Source of the DNA: a bacterium HR25
GTDB taxonomy: Bacteria; Chloroflexota; Dehalococcoidia; SM23-28-2; HRbin24
NCBI GenBank assembly: GCA_002898615.1
Contig: BEIB01000022.1
Span: forward strand, 1 to 12,875
Length of the DNA: 12,875 bases
Direction: 5' to 3'
Shown here: one piece after another, positions 1 to 7,153 of the stretch
Numbering within the stretch: position 1 is the stretch's first letter
Layout: every line of letters begins with the position of its first letter
Translations under genes and position numbers: made by a program
The notes under the pieces: model-generated
The model's input: the letters and a program-made list of their open reading frames with translations, nothing else
Told to the model about the DNA's origin: nothing
Database searches by the model: none

Positions 1-24
1 ACGCAGCTTCTAGAATGCGCGTGG

Positions 25-99
25 GCCGGGGTAGCTCAGCGGTAGAGCACGCGGCTGAAAACCGCGGTGTCGGCGGTTCGATTCCGCCCCCCGGCACCA
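25..99 (+). tRNA. tRNA-Phe (anticodon GAA), CCA encoded
   Basis: A complete cloverleaf can be drawn by hand. The acceptor stem pairs 25-31 with 89-95. The D stem pairs 34-37 with 45-48. The anticodon stem pairs 50-54 with 62-66 around the seven-base loop 55-61, whose bases 57-59 read GAA. The T stem pairs 72-76 with 84-88 around TTCGATT. The discriminator base is A96 and CCA is encoded at 97-99. GAA reads the phenylalanine codons UUC and UUU. The 3' half of a tRNA gene is a classic integration site for tyrosine recombinases, and the defence operon starts about 580 bases downstream. I found no second copy of the tRNA 3' end in the window, so integration here is unproven. Confidence 0.96.
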
Positions 100-123
100 G
101 ACCTTCAGATTCGCAATGCCATC

Positions 124-180
124 ATTTCGTGCCCCGATTTCGTGCCAACCTCCGTGCCTGACAGCCAAGTTGACAGCCAA
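124..180. repeat. Short direct repeats spaced 12-13 bases, next to the tRNA 3' end
   Basis: ATTTCGTGCC occurs at 124-133 and again at 137-146, and its CGTGCC core recurs at 153-158, giving spacings of 13 and 12. TGACAGCCAA occurs at 159-168 and 171-180, again 12 apart. Repeats at about one helical turn, starting 25 bases past a tRNA gene, resemble recombinase arm or accessory binding sites. They could also be the repetitive 3' end of a lost integrase gene read on the minus strand. The repeats are plain in the sequence; their role is inference. Confidence 0.5.
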
Positions 181-252
181 ACGCGGCAGCGCCGAGGATG
201 ACAGGAGAGGGGAGCGGCCCCTCGCCTCGGGTGGCACCCATGGTGCTCGGGG

Positions 253-363
253 CTAGGGACCTCCGTCAAGTATTCGGCTGAGAAGGTGCTGCACTTCCCA
301 AAAGGTACGTTTTGCGAGACCGAACTCCCTCAAGGCCCCTGCATCCCCCCATACGCTTGACAT
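253..363 (-). pseudogene. Possible scrap of a small helix-turn-helix (excisionase-like) protein
   Basis: A 36-codon minus-strand reading starting at ATG 361-363 contains GDAGALREFGLAKRTFWEV. This resembles the first helices of excisionase/AlpA-type helix-turn-helix proteins, which often begin with a phrase like 'ALREFGISRSTLYR'. There is no Shine-Dalgarno sequence, and the usual second half of such a domain is missing because a stop follows soon after. If real, it is a relic of a mobile element at the tRNA. The resemblance is by eye over about 16 residues and may be chance. Confidence 0.2.
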
Positions 364-570
364 CCGTGGCTTGGATACGATGAATTTAGCTAGGCGGTGG
401 TACCTGTTGCTGACTAATAGAGCATCGGGGCTGTAACAAAAACGTGTTGGTCTCCCCAGCGGTTGGAAGCGGTCTCCGTTATCGGCCCGCAGCACCCCGC
501 CAACGGGGCCGTGTCGGCAGTTGGGAAAAAATCGCCAACCATTCGTGTGGCAGTGTGTGAGTCGCAGTGG

Positions 571-602
571 TTGCGCCAGAAGAGCTGCACGCCCGTTAAA
601 AT
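571..602 (+). promoter_or_regulatory. Weak candidate promoter for the defence operon
   Basis: TAAAAT at 597-602 is a good -10-like hexamer in a locally AT-rich spot about 80 bases before the first start codon. The best upstream partner is TTGCGC at 571-576, but the 20-base spacing is longer than usual. No operator or terminator-like structure lies between it and the start codon. This is the best candidate I can see, not a firm call. Confidence 0.2.
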
Positions 603-679
603 ATGTGTACCGTCAGGGTCCGAGACGCTTTAGCCGTTCCTTTCGTCATTAGATTGAGAACCTAGGAGAGGGAGCAGCC

Positions 680-3600
680 ATGACCTCCCGCTTGAGACCC
701 CTAAGAGAGGCCTGCACACCCAGAGACGAGGTGTTGTCAGGTGAGCTGCGCGATGAGATGTTTGCCGCCAGCCTGTCGGACGTCATCCATAGACGGGCAC
801 ATCCTACGTATCAGGACCCGGCCCTCTTCTTCGCCAACACCTACCCCACCGAGCGCACCAGCTCTTTCCTCAGGGAGGTGCTGGGACGGCTCTCGGGCAC
901 AGATGCGACGGCCAGCCCTTTCTTCCGGCTGGACACGCCCTTCGGCGGCGGCAAGACGCACGCCCTCATCGCCCTCTACCACCTGGCCACCTGGCGACCG
1001 GTAGCGGCGGAGGTCCTAGAGCGCTTTCGTCTCAATCAGGCGGTGCTGCCGGCGAACCCTATCCAGGTGGTGGGCGTCACCTGCGACAAGGACCTGGACC
1101 CGGCCAACGGGGTCGAGAAGGGGGGCGTGCGGGTCCACCACCTGTGGGGGGAGATCGCTTTCCAACTGGGCGGCCCGGATGGGTACAGACTTGTCGAGCG
1201 CAGCGACGTGGAGGGGCTGGCGCCGGGGCCGCAATTCTTGGAGCGCCTGATAGGCGACCGACCAGTCCTGATCCTCATCGATGAGCCGGCGCCCTACATG
1301 CGCATGATGGGGCGAGCGGCGGGCCAGCTGCCCGCTTTCCTGAAGGCGCTGGCCGACTGGGTCTCGTCCTCCGCCCGCGCCGTCCTCGTCCTCACCCTGG
1401 CCTGGGACCCCCAGCAGGGCGCGGCCACCGGCGACGCCTTCGCGGGCGAGACACAGGAGCTCGTGCAGGCCCTCCAGAGCGCCCTCGCCGAGGCCCAGTC
1501 CGTGGTGGCCAGGCCGGCCAGAGTGGTCACGCCGGCCCAGGCAGCAGACATCGCCCCCATCCTGCGCCAGCGGCTTTTCGAAAGCGTGGATGGCGCAGCC
1601 GCCTCAGCCGTAGCTGAGGCCTACTTCGCCGCCCTGCGTGCCGCCGAGGGGCGGGGCTGCCCCCTTCCTGCCGCCGCTCTCCAGGCCTCCTACCGCCAAC
1701 GGCTGGAGGAGAGCTATCCCTTCCACCCAGCCCTCATCGAGGTGCTGGACGGCAAGCTGGCCACCATCCCCAACTTTCAGCGCACCCGCGGCGCCTTGCG
1801 CCTCCTCGCCAGGGCCGTCCGTCGCCTGTGGCAAGGGGACGGGGCAGACGAGCCTCTCATCCACCCCTTCGCCATCGACCTCTCCGACCCGGACATCGTG
1901 GACGAGCTGACGGGGCGCCTCGACCGGGCAGCCTTCCGCTCGGTGGTCTCCTACGACGTCGCCCGACAGGACGGCGAGGGCCATGCCCAGTCGGTGGACC
2001 GAGGGCGCTTCCTTGGGCACCCGCCCTACGCCCAGCGGGTGGCCACCACTATCTTTCTGCACAGCCTCCCCGAGCCGCCCGCTCGCGGCATCGACCTAGA
2101 CGAGCTGATGGCCGCCACCCTCACGCCAGGTGACGACCCCGCCCATGTCCAGAAGGCCCTCGAGTACCTGCTGGAGGAGGCCTGGCACCTGGACTTCGAG
2201 GGCCGGCGCTACGCCTTCCGCACCGAGCCCTCCCTGAACAAGATCGTGCAGGACGAGACGGAGACCACCCCCTGGCACGAGGCCCGCCAGGAGGTGGAGC
2301 GGCGCATCAGGCAGCTGTGGCGGGACGCCGGCCTGGCGGTGAAGGCCTTCCCCAGCGAGCCTTCCGACCTGGACGACGAGACGAGGGGGCGCCTGGTCAT
2401 CCTCCACTGGGACACGGCCCACTTCCGCGAGGGGGACAGGGCGGTCCCGGCCAAGGTCCACGAGCTGTGGGAGTATGCGGGCGTGCAGCGCAGCTACCGT
2501 CGCTTCCGCAACACCCTCTTCTTCCTCTTGGCCGATGCCGACCGCCGCGAGCGCATGGTCGCCCAGGCTCGCCGGTACCTGGCGCTGGACCGCCTGCTGC
2601 GCGACACCCGCAAGCTGGACGAGTACAGGCTCAGCAGGGAGCACCGCCAGCGGCTGGAGGAGTGGCACAAAGAGGCCAATCTCAACGTCAGGCTGGCCAT
2701 CACTAGCGCCTACTGTCACCTCTTCTACCCCACGGGCGACCAGGAGGCACCCTACAGGCCCTTCGCCCACGAGCGCCTCCACATCGAGGACCAGGGCGAC
2801 GCCCGCGCCAACCACACCGAGACGGTCCTGAGGAGGCTGCGCGAGCTGGAGAAGGTCAAGAGCGCCGACGACACCCCCCTGGCGGCTCCTCTGGTGAGGA
2901 GCTACGTCTTCGGGAGGGAGGAGGGCGCCGTCTCCCTGCAGGCCATGTTGGAGCGCTTCGCCGAGCGGGCACGCCTCCCCCTCCTCTTGGAGCCCACCTA
3001 CCTGAAGGAGCTGGTGCGCCTGGGCATCCGCAGCCGGGAATGGCTCTACTACGACCAGCGCGCCAACCTGGCCTACGACGCCGACGAGCATATCGCCGAC
3101 GTCGTCATAGACGACGAACACTGGCTGGTGCTGCCGGCGGAGGCCAAGGGGCGTGGCCTCCCCGTCTTCACCGTGGCGCCGCCGCCACCGACCGAGGAAC
3201 CAGGGGGAACGACTGGCGGGCCGCCCCAGACCCGCACCGGCCCGGCAACGCTTGCCCTGCTGGAGGCGACCGGCGACCCTGGGCTCGCCCTGGCCGACCT
3301 GGCCGCCCGGGCCAAGGACGCCCGCTGGACCGCCATCGGCCAGGCGCGGGTCTTCTGGCAGGGCGATGGGCAGGACACCCTCCCCCGCCTCTCGGCGCTG
3401 CGCACCGTCCTGGGCCACCTGGCCCATGCCCGGGCCAGGGTGGAGGTAGACCTGGCCGTGCGCTACGCCGATGGCGACGAGTGGGAGAGCCACTTCCGGG
3501 GCGCGGCGGCGCGCTACCAGTCCCTGGCGCCCACTCTGGAGGCCCAGGCGGGCCAGGCGCAGGACGCCCACGTCAACATCGCCCTGGCCCTGGAGTTCCC

Positions 3601-3715
3601 GAGCGGCCTGCCGCCCGAGGGCCCCGACTACGGCGACATCCGCGACGTGCTGGACCTGGCCGGCCTCGGCCACATCCGCATCGTGGCCTGGCCTCTGCAG
3701 GGAGGTGACTCATGA
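680..3715 (+). CDS. DUF499-family P-loop ATPase of an anti-phage system
   Basis: The 1011-residue protein opens with the typical DUF499 N terminus (residues 1-60, ending in a YQDP..FF..TYPTE stretch). A Walker A motif TPFGGGKTH lies at about 86-94 and a Walker B VLILIDEP at about 196-203. The conserved block SYPFHPALIEVL then IPNFQRTRGALRLLA at about 345-377 probably holds the arginine that senses ATP in AAA-type enzymes. A Pro/Gly/Thr-rich linker at about 833-853 separates a C-terminal alpha/beta domain. The protein is cytoplasmic, with no signal peptide or membrane segment. The start at 680 is supported by AGGAG at 664-668 and GAGGGAG just after it. It is the first gene of the operon and overlaps the next by ATGA. 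BREX BrxC/PglY ATPases play a comparable role beside a methylase, but that is analogy only. Confidence 0.9.
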   Translation: MTSRLRPLREACTPRDEVLSGELRDEMFAASLSDVIHRRAHPTYQDPALFFANTYPTERTSSFLREVLGRLSGTDATASPFFRLDTPFGGGKTHALIALYHLATWRPVAAEVLERFRLNQAVLPANPIQVVGVTCDKDLDPANGVEKGGVRVHHLWGEIAFQLGGPDGYRLVERSDVEGLAPGPQFLERLIGDRPVLILIDEPAPYMRMMGRAAGQLPAFLKALADWVSSSARAVLVLTLAWDPQQGAATGDAFAGETQELVQALQSALAEAQSVVARPARVVTPAQAADIAPILRQRLFESVDGAAASAVAEAYFAALRAAEGRGCPLPAAALQASYRQRLEESYPFHPALIEVLDGKLATIPNFQRTRGALRLLARAVRRLWQGDGADEPLIHPFAIDLSDPDIVDELTGRLDRAAFRSVVSYDVARQDGEGHAQSVDRGRFLGHPPYAQRVATTIFLHSLPEPPARGIDLDELMAATLTPGDDPAHVQKALEYLLEEAWHLDFEGRRYAFRTEPSLNKIVQDETETTPWHEARQEVERRIRQLWRDAGLAVKAFPSEPSDLDDETRGRLVILHWDTAHFREGDRAVPAKVHELWEYAGVQRSYRRFRNTLFFLLADADRRERMVAQARRYLALDRLLRDTRKLDEYRLSREHRQRLEEWHKEANLNVRLAITSAYCHLFYPTGDQEAPYRPFAHERLHIEDQGDARANHTETVLRRLRELEKVKSADDTPLAAPLVRSYVFGREEGAVSLQAMLERFAERARLPLLLEPTYLKELVRLGIRSREWLYYDQRANLAYDADEHIADVVIDDEHWLVLPAEAKGRGLPVFTVAPPPPTEEPGGTTGGPPQTRTGPATLALLEATGDPGLALADLAARAKDARWTAIGQARVFWQGDGQDTLPRLSALRTVLGHLAHARARVEVDLAVRYADGDEWESHFRGAAARYQSLAPTLEAQAGQAQDAHVNIALALEFPSGLPPEGPDYGDIRDVLDLAGLGHIRIVAWPLQGGDS

Positions 3716-4188
3716 CCCTCGCCACATCCGCCGCCCCCCGACAGGGGGCGCGGGAGCCCTACCGGCCCTTCACCCTGACCGTGGACCTGCAAGTGCCCCG
3801 CATCGTCATCAGCTATCGCCACCCCTCAGCCAACGGCAGGGGCACCGAGCGGCTGGTGGCCCTGGAGGGGACGAGGGCCAAGGCAGTGCTGCCCACCCTA
3901 CTGGAGCTGCTGCATGGTGCCGGCTACTCCCTGCCCCGCCTGGAGGAGCGGGGGCGGGGCCGCTACCGCCTGGGGGAGGGCCTGGGGGCCCGCATAGTGC
4001 TTCTCCTTTGGGCCCTGGGGCCCATCCAGAAGCCCAGCCGCGCCTCCCTGGTGCGGACCGGCGTACTGGCCATGGTAGATGAGGAAGTATTATATTGGTA
4101 CGCCAAGGCCGCAGGCGAGCGGACGGTCCCTGTCCACCGCCACCAGAACGCCCTCAAGGCGCTGAGGGTGCTCCTGGCCGGCGAGTGA
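3712..4188 (+). CDS. Unrecognised 158-residue protein of the defence operon
   Basis: Its ATG overlaps the ATPase stop (ATGA at 3712-3715) and is preceded by GGAGGTGA at 3701-3708, so translation is coupled and the protein is probably needed in proportion to the ATPase. It has no signal peptide, membrane helix, cysteines or nuclease motif. An N-terminal half with likely beta strands (YRPFTLTVDLQVPRIVISYR) is followed by a helix (LPTLLELLHGAGY) and a basic, Arg/Gly-rich stretch around residues 78-90. Then come helices including a hydrophobic IVLLLWALGPI and an EVLYWYAKA segment. In better-known versions of this system a DUF3780 protein sits between the ATPase and the methylase, and this gene holds that place but is shorter and not obviously alike. 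It could be an adaptor or DNA-binding subunit; no function is claimed. Confidence 0.88.
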   Translation: MTLATSAAPRQGAREPYRPFTLTVDLQVPRIVISYRHPSANGRGTERLVALEGTRAKAVLPTLLELLHGAGYSLPRLEERGRGRYRLGEGLGARIVLLLWALGPIQKPSRASLVRTGVLAMVDEEVLYWYAKAAGERTVPVHRHQNALKALRVLLAGE

Positions 4189-4228
4189 GGCCGATAGAAC
4201 TGGAAAGGAGAAGTCAAGGAGGGAAGGG

Positions 4229-7147
4229 ATGAGCGGCCGCCGCCTCATAGAGGAGTGGCTCCCCATCAAGGAGATCGGCATCGAGTGCCGGCGGGAGAAC
4301 AGTACTGGTCAGCATCCGCCCCCCAATCGTCTCCATGTCTGGTGGGCGCGGCGGCCCCTCACCGTCAGCCGGGCTGCCATCTTGGGGGCGCTCTTGCCGG
4401 CCTGGGAGGAGAGCGAGGCGCTGCTGCGGCGCCACTTCCCCGACGAGGCGGACTACCACGCCTGGTTCAAGCGCATGCTGGGGATCCTGGGGGACCCCGT
4501 GGCTGCATACGAAGCGCTTGTGCGGGCCAGGCAGCGGGGCGTCCGCATAGCTAACCCCAACGAGTACCCGAGGGCTTTCACCATGACTGTCGAGGATGAG
4601 AACCTGGCCCGCATGTACGAGCTCCTGAGGGCCAAGTTCGGTGAGGCACCACTAACGATAGCCGATCCGATGGCGGGAGGGGGCTCCATCCCCCTCGAGG
4701 CCCTGCGCCTTGGGCTGAATGCGTTGGCTATTGAGCTCAACCCGGTTGCCTGTGTCGTGCTGGAGGCCACACTGCGCTATCCGATGCAGTATGGAAACCA
4801 ACTCGTCAGCGACATCGCCTCTTGGGGAGAGCGTTGGGCCGCCATGGGAAGAGAGCGGCTGGCCCAGTATTTCCCGGAGACGGACGGCGGGGAGACTGTG
4901 ATGGCCTACCTCTGGGCCCGCACGGTGCCTTGCCCCACCACCGGCAAGCCGGTGCCCCTCTCGCCCAACTGGTGGCTCCGGCGCCCTGCCAGCAAGGAAG
5001 AGGAGGCGGTGGCCGTCCGCCTCCGCTGTGAGCCCCAGTGGGACGAGTGCCGCTTCGAGATCGTCCGCGGCCCCAGGGGGCGCCTGGAGCAGCTCTATGC
5101 CCCCGATAAGGGCACCGTCCGGAGGGGCAGCGCCAACTCTCCCTGGACCGACGACCACATCCCGGACCACCACATCAAGGAGTGCGCCCAGAAGGGGAAG
5201 ATGAAGGCGCAGCTCTACGCCCTCTGCGTGGACCGGGGCCAGGGCCGCGACTTCCGCCTGCCCACCGCCCAGGATCTGGAGGGGGTGCGCCGGGCGGAGG
5301 AGGCCCTCAAGGAGCGCTGGGGGGAGTGGCTGGAGAAGGGCCTCATCCCCATAGAGGAGGTGCCGCCCGGCCACAAGACCGACGAGCTTCGGCGCTACGG
5401 CATGGACCGCTGGTACAAGATGTTTTCGCCCCGCCAGCTGCTCTCCCTCTGCACCTACCTGGAGGCGCTGCGGGAGCTAACGCCCGAGATGGAGCGGGAG
5501 CTGGGAAGGGAGCGGGCCGCCGCCGTCCGCACCTACCTGGCTCTCGCATTGGACAAGGCAGCCGATCGCAATAGCACATTGACAAGATGGGAAGTTACTC
5601 GGCAAATCATCGTCAACACGTTTGACCGTCACGACTTCGCACTTTCCTGGTCTTTCGCCGAGATGAACATGGCCCTCAAGGACCGGGGCGGCTTCCCCTG
5701 GGCCCTCTCCCAGGTGGTGGAGGCCTACCAGGGCATCTGCGATCTGCTGGCGCCCTCTCGTCCCCTCTTCCCTGCCGCCTCACCCCGGCCGGCGGCCACC
5801 GTGGCCATGGCCAACGCCGCCTCCCTGCCCGAGCTGGCCACTGCCTCGGTGGACGCCATCGTGGTGGACCCGCCCTACGGCGACAACGTCATGTATGCCG
5901 AGCTGTCGGACTTCTTCTACGTCTGGCTGAAGCGCTCCGTTGGCGATCTCTATCCCGAATGGTTCAAGACGGAGCTCACCGACAAGCATCAGGAGGCGGT
6001 GGCCAACCCCGCCCTCTTCCGGGACCAGCGGGCGAGCGCCCGGGAGCTGGCCACCCGCGACTACCTGTTGAAGATGCGGCGGGCCTTCCGGGAGATGAGG
6101 CGGGTGGTGAAGCCTGAGGGGGCCATGGTGGTGATGTTCACCCACCGGGAGACGGAGATGTGGAACGCCCTGGGGCTGGCCCTCCTGGAGACGGGCTGGG
6201 AGATCGGCTCCTCCTGGCCGGTGCACACCGAGTCGGAGCACAGCCTCAACCAGGCCAGGAAGAACGCCGCCCGCAGCACTATCCTCCTCTTCTGCCGGCC
6301 GCGCCAGCAGGAGCGGGAGGCGTCCTACTGGGACATGGCCCTGCAGCACGAGGTGCGGGCCACCGCTCGCCTTAAGGCCCAGGAGTACCAGCGCTATGGC
6401 GTGGAGGGGGTGGACCTCTACCTGGCCACCTATGGGCCGGTGCTGGGGGTGCTGTCGCGCCGCTGGCCCATCCTCAGCGCCGAGGCAGACCCGGAGACCG
6501 GAGAGGCCAGGCGGCTGCAGCCGGAGGTGGCCCTCTCCATCGCCCGGCGGGAGGTCTTCGCCCTGCGCAAGGAGCAGCTGCTGGCGGGGAGGCCGGCCAG
6601 CTGGGACGCCGCCACCGAGTGGTACATCCTGGCCTGGGACGCCTTCCGGGCGCGGGAGTTCCCCTTCGACGAGGCCCGCAAGCTGGCCCTCTCGGCAGGC
6701 ATCGAGGTGGGAGAGCTCATCCAGCGCCATCGCCTGCTGACGCGCAAGGGGGATGCGGTGCGCTTCCTGGAGCCAAGGGAGCGCCTGGGCGAGAACCACG
6801 TCAACCCGCGGCGGGCCTCCTTCCCGCGCCTGGTGGACGGACTGCACACGGCCATGTGGCTCTACCTGGAGGAGGGGGACGGGCCCTGCCGCCGCTTCCT
6901 GGAGCAGGCGGGCTACCTGCGAGACGGGGAGTTCCGGGCGCTGGTAGAGGCGGCGATAAAGAGCATCCCCCGGGCGCGCCGCTACGAGCGGGGACGGCCG
7001 GTGGGCTTCCTCCTGTGCGAGGCCAAGGCGCTGGAGGGGATGCGCCTCACCTTTTTCCCCGACATCGAGCCGCCGCCCGAGCCGCTGGACGCCGGGGCAG
7101 AGCAGGGCCGCCTGGAGGGGCTGGAGGAGGAAGAGGACGAGGAGTAG
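4229..7147 (+). CDS. DUF1156 DNA methyltransferase (COG1743, amino-methylating)
   Basis: The 972-residue protein begins with the DUF1156 block (IEEWLPIKEIGIECRREN, then HVWWARRPL, residues 7-44). That is followed by the S-adenosylmethionine-binding motif I DPMAGGGSIPLEALRLG at about 146-162. The catalytic motif IV DPPYGDNVMYAELSDFFYVW lies at about 547-566. DPPY marks enzymes that methylate an exocyclic amino group (N6-adenine or N4-cytosine). About 385 residues separate motifs I and IV, an alpha-class-like order with the recognition region inserted. Later conserved pieces are VVKPEGAMVVMFTH and the ARKNAARSTILLFCRP stretch near 676-691. The C-terminal 250 residues are unassigned and end in a Glu-rich tail. 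The start at 4229 is set by AAGGAGGG at 4216-4223. The zinc ribbon reported for this family looks degenerate here (CPTT at 235-238). It probably protects host DNA. Confidence 0.9.
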   Translation: MSGRRLIEEWLPIKEIGIECRRENSTGQHPPPNRLHVWWARRPLTVSRAAILGALLPAWEESEALLRRHFPDEADYHAWFKRMLGILGDPVAAYEALVRARQRGVRIANPNEYPRAFTMTVEDENLARMYELLRAKFGEAPLTIADPMAGGGSIPLEALRLGLNALAIELNPVACVVLEATLRYPMQYGNQLVSDIASWGERWAAMGRERLAQYFPETDGGETVMAYLWARTVPCPTTGKPVPLSPNWWLRRPASKEEEAVAVRLRCEPQWDECRFEIVRGPRGRLEQLYAPDKGTVRRGSANSPWTDDHIPDHHIKECAQKGKMKAQLYALCVDRGQGRDFRLPTAQDLEGVRRAEEALKERWGEWLEKGLIPIEEVPPGHKTDELRRYGMDRWYKMFSPRQLLSLCTYLEALRELTPEMERELGRERAAAVRTYLALALDKAADRNSTLTRWEVTRQIIVNTFDRHDFALSWSFAEMNMALKDRGGFPWALSQVVEAYQGICDLLAPSRPLFPAASPRPAATVAMANAASLPELATASVDAIVVDPPYGDNVMYAELSDFFYVWLKRSVGDLYPEWFKTELTDKHQEAVANPALFRDQRASARELATRDYLLKMRRAFREMRRVVKPEGAMVVMFTHRETEMWNALGLALLETGWEIGSSWPVHTESEHSLNQARKNAARSTILLFCRPRQQEREASYWDMALQHEVRATARLKAQEYQRYGVEGVDLYLATYGPVLGVLSRRWPILSAEADPETGEARRLQPEVALSIARREVFALRKEQLLAGRPASWDAATEWYILAWDAFRAREFPFDEARKLALSAGIEVGELIQRHRLLTRKGDAVRFLEPRERLGENHVNPRRASFPRLVDGLHTAMWLYLEEGDGPCRRFLEQAGYLRDGEFRALVEAAIKSIPRARRYERGRPVGFLLCEAKALEGMRLTFFPDIEPPPEPLDAGAEQGRLEGLEEEEDEE

Positions 7148-7153
7148 GGCGCG

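Larger units (their letters stand above)
100..679. other. Intergenic region between tRNA-Phe and the defence operon; no convincing gene
   Basis: This stretch is visibly less GC-rich than the genes that follow. Open frames on the minus strand at 10-237 and 253-495 have no good ribosome binding site. The first simply runs antisense through the tRNA. The region contains short direct repeats at 124-180, a possible helix-turn-helix gene scrap at 253-363, a small inverted repeat GTTGG/CCAAC at 521-540, and the likely promoter of the operon. It may be the decayed end of an integrated element, but no integrase is recognisable. Confidence 0.6.

Noticed and set aside
10..237. 75-residue minus-strand open frame
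   Set aside because: Its C-terminal third is the antisense of the tRNA (the familiar spurious AESNRRHRGFQP-type reading) and it has no ribosome site. A lost integrase tail cannot be excluded but is not supported.
357..385. TTGACA with ATGAAT at 17 bases as the operon promoter
   Set aside because: The -35 is perfect but the -10 matches only 3 of 6 positions, and it lies nearly 300 bases before the first gene.
253..495. 80-residue minus-strand open frame as a full gene
   Set aside because: No ribosome site and no family resemblance beyond the short helix-turn-helix-like stretch at its end.
2096..3673. 525-residue minus-strand open frame opposite the ATPase gene
   Set aside because: A shadow of a high-GC coding strand. 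The sense strand has DUF499 motifs, and the antisense is rich in Gly, Val and Gln with no motifs.
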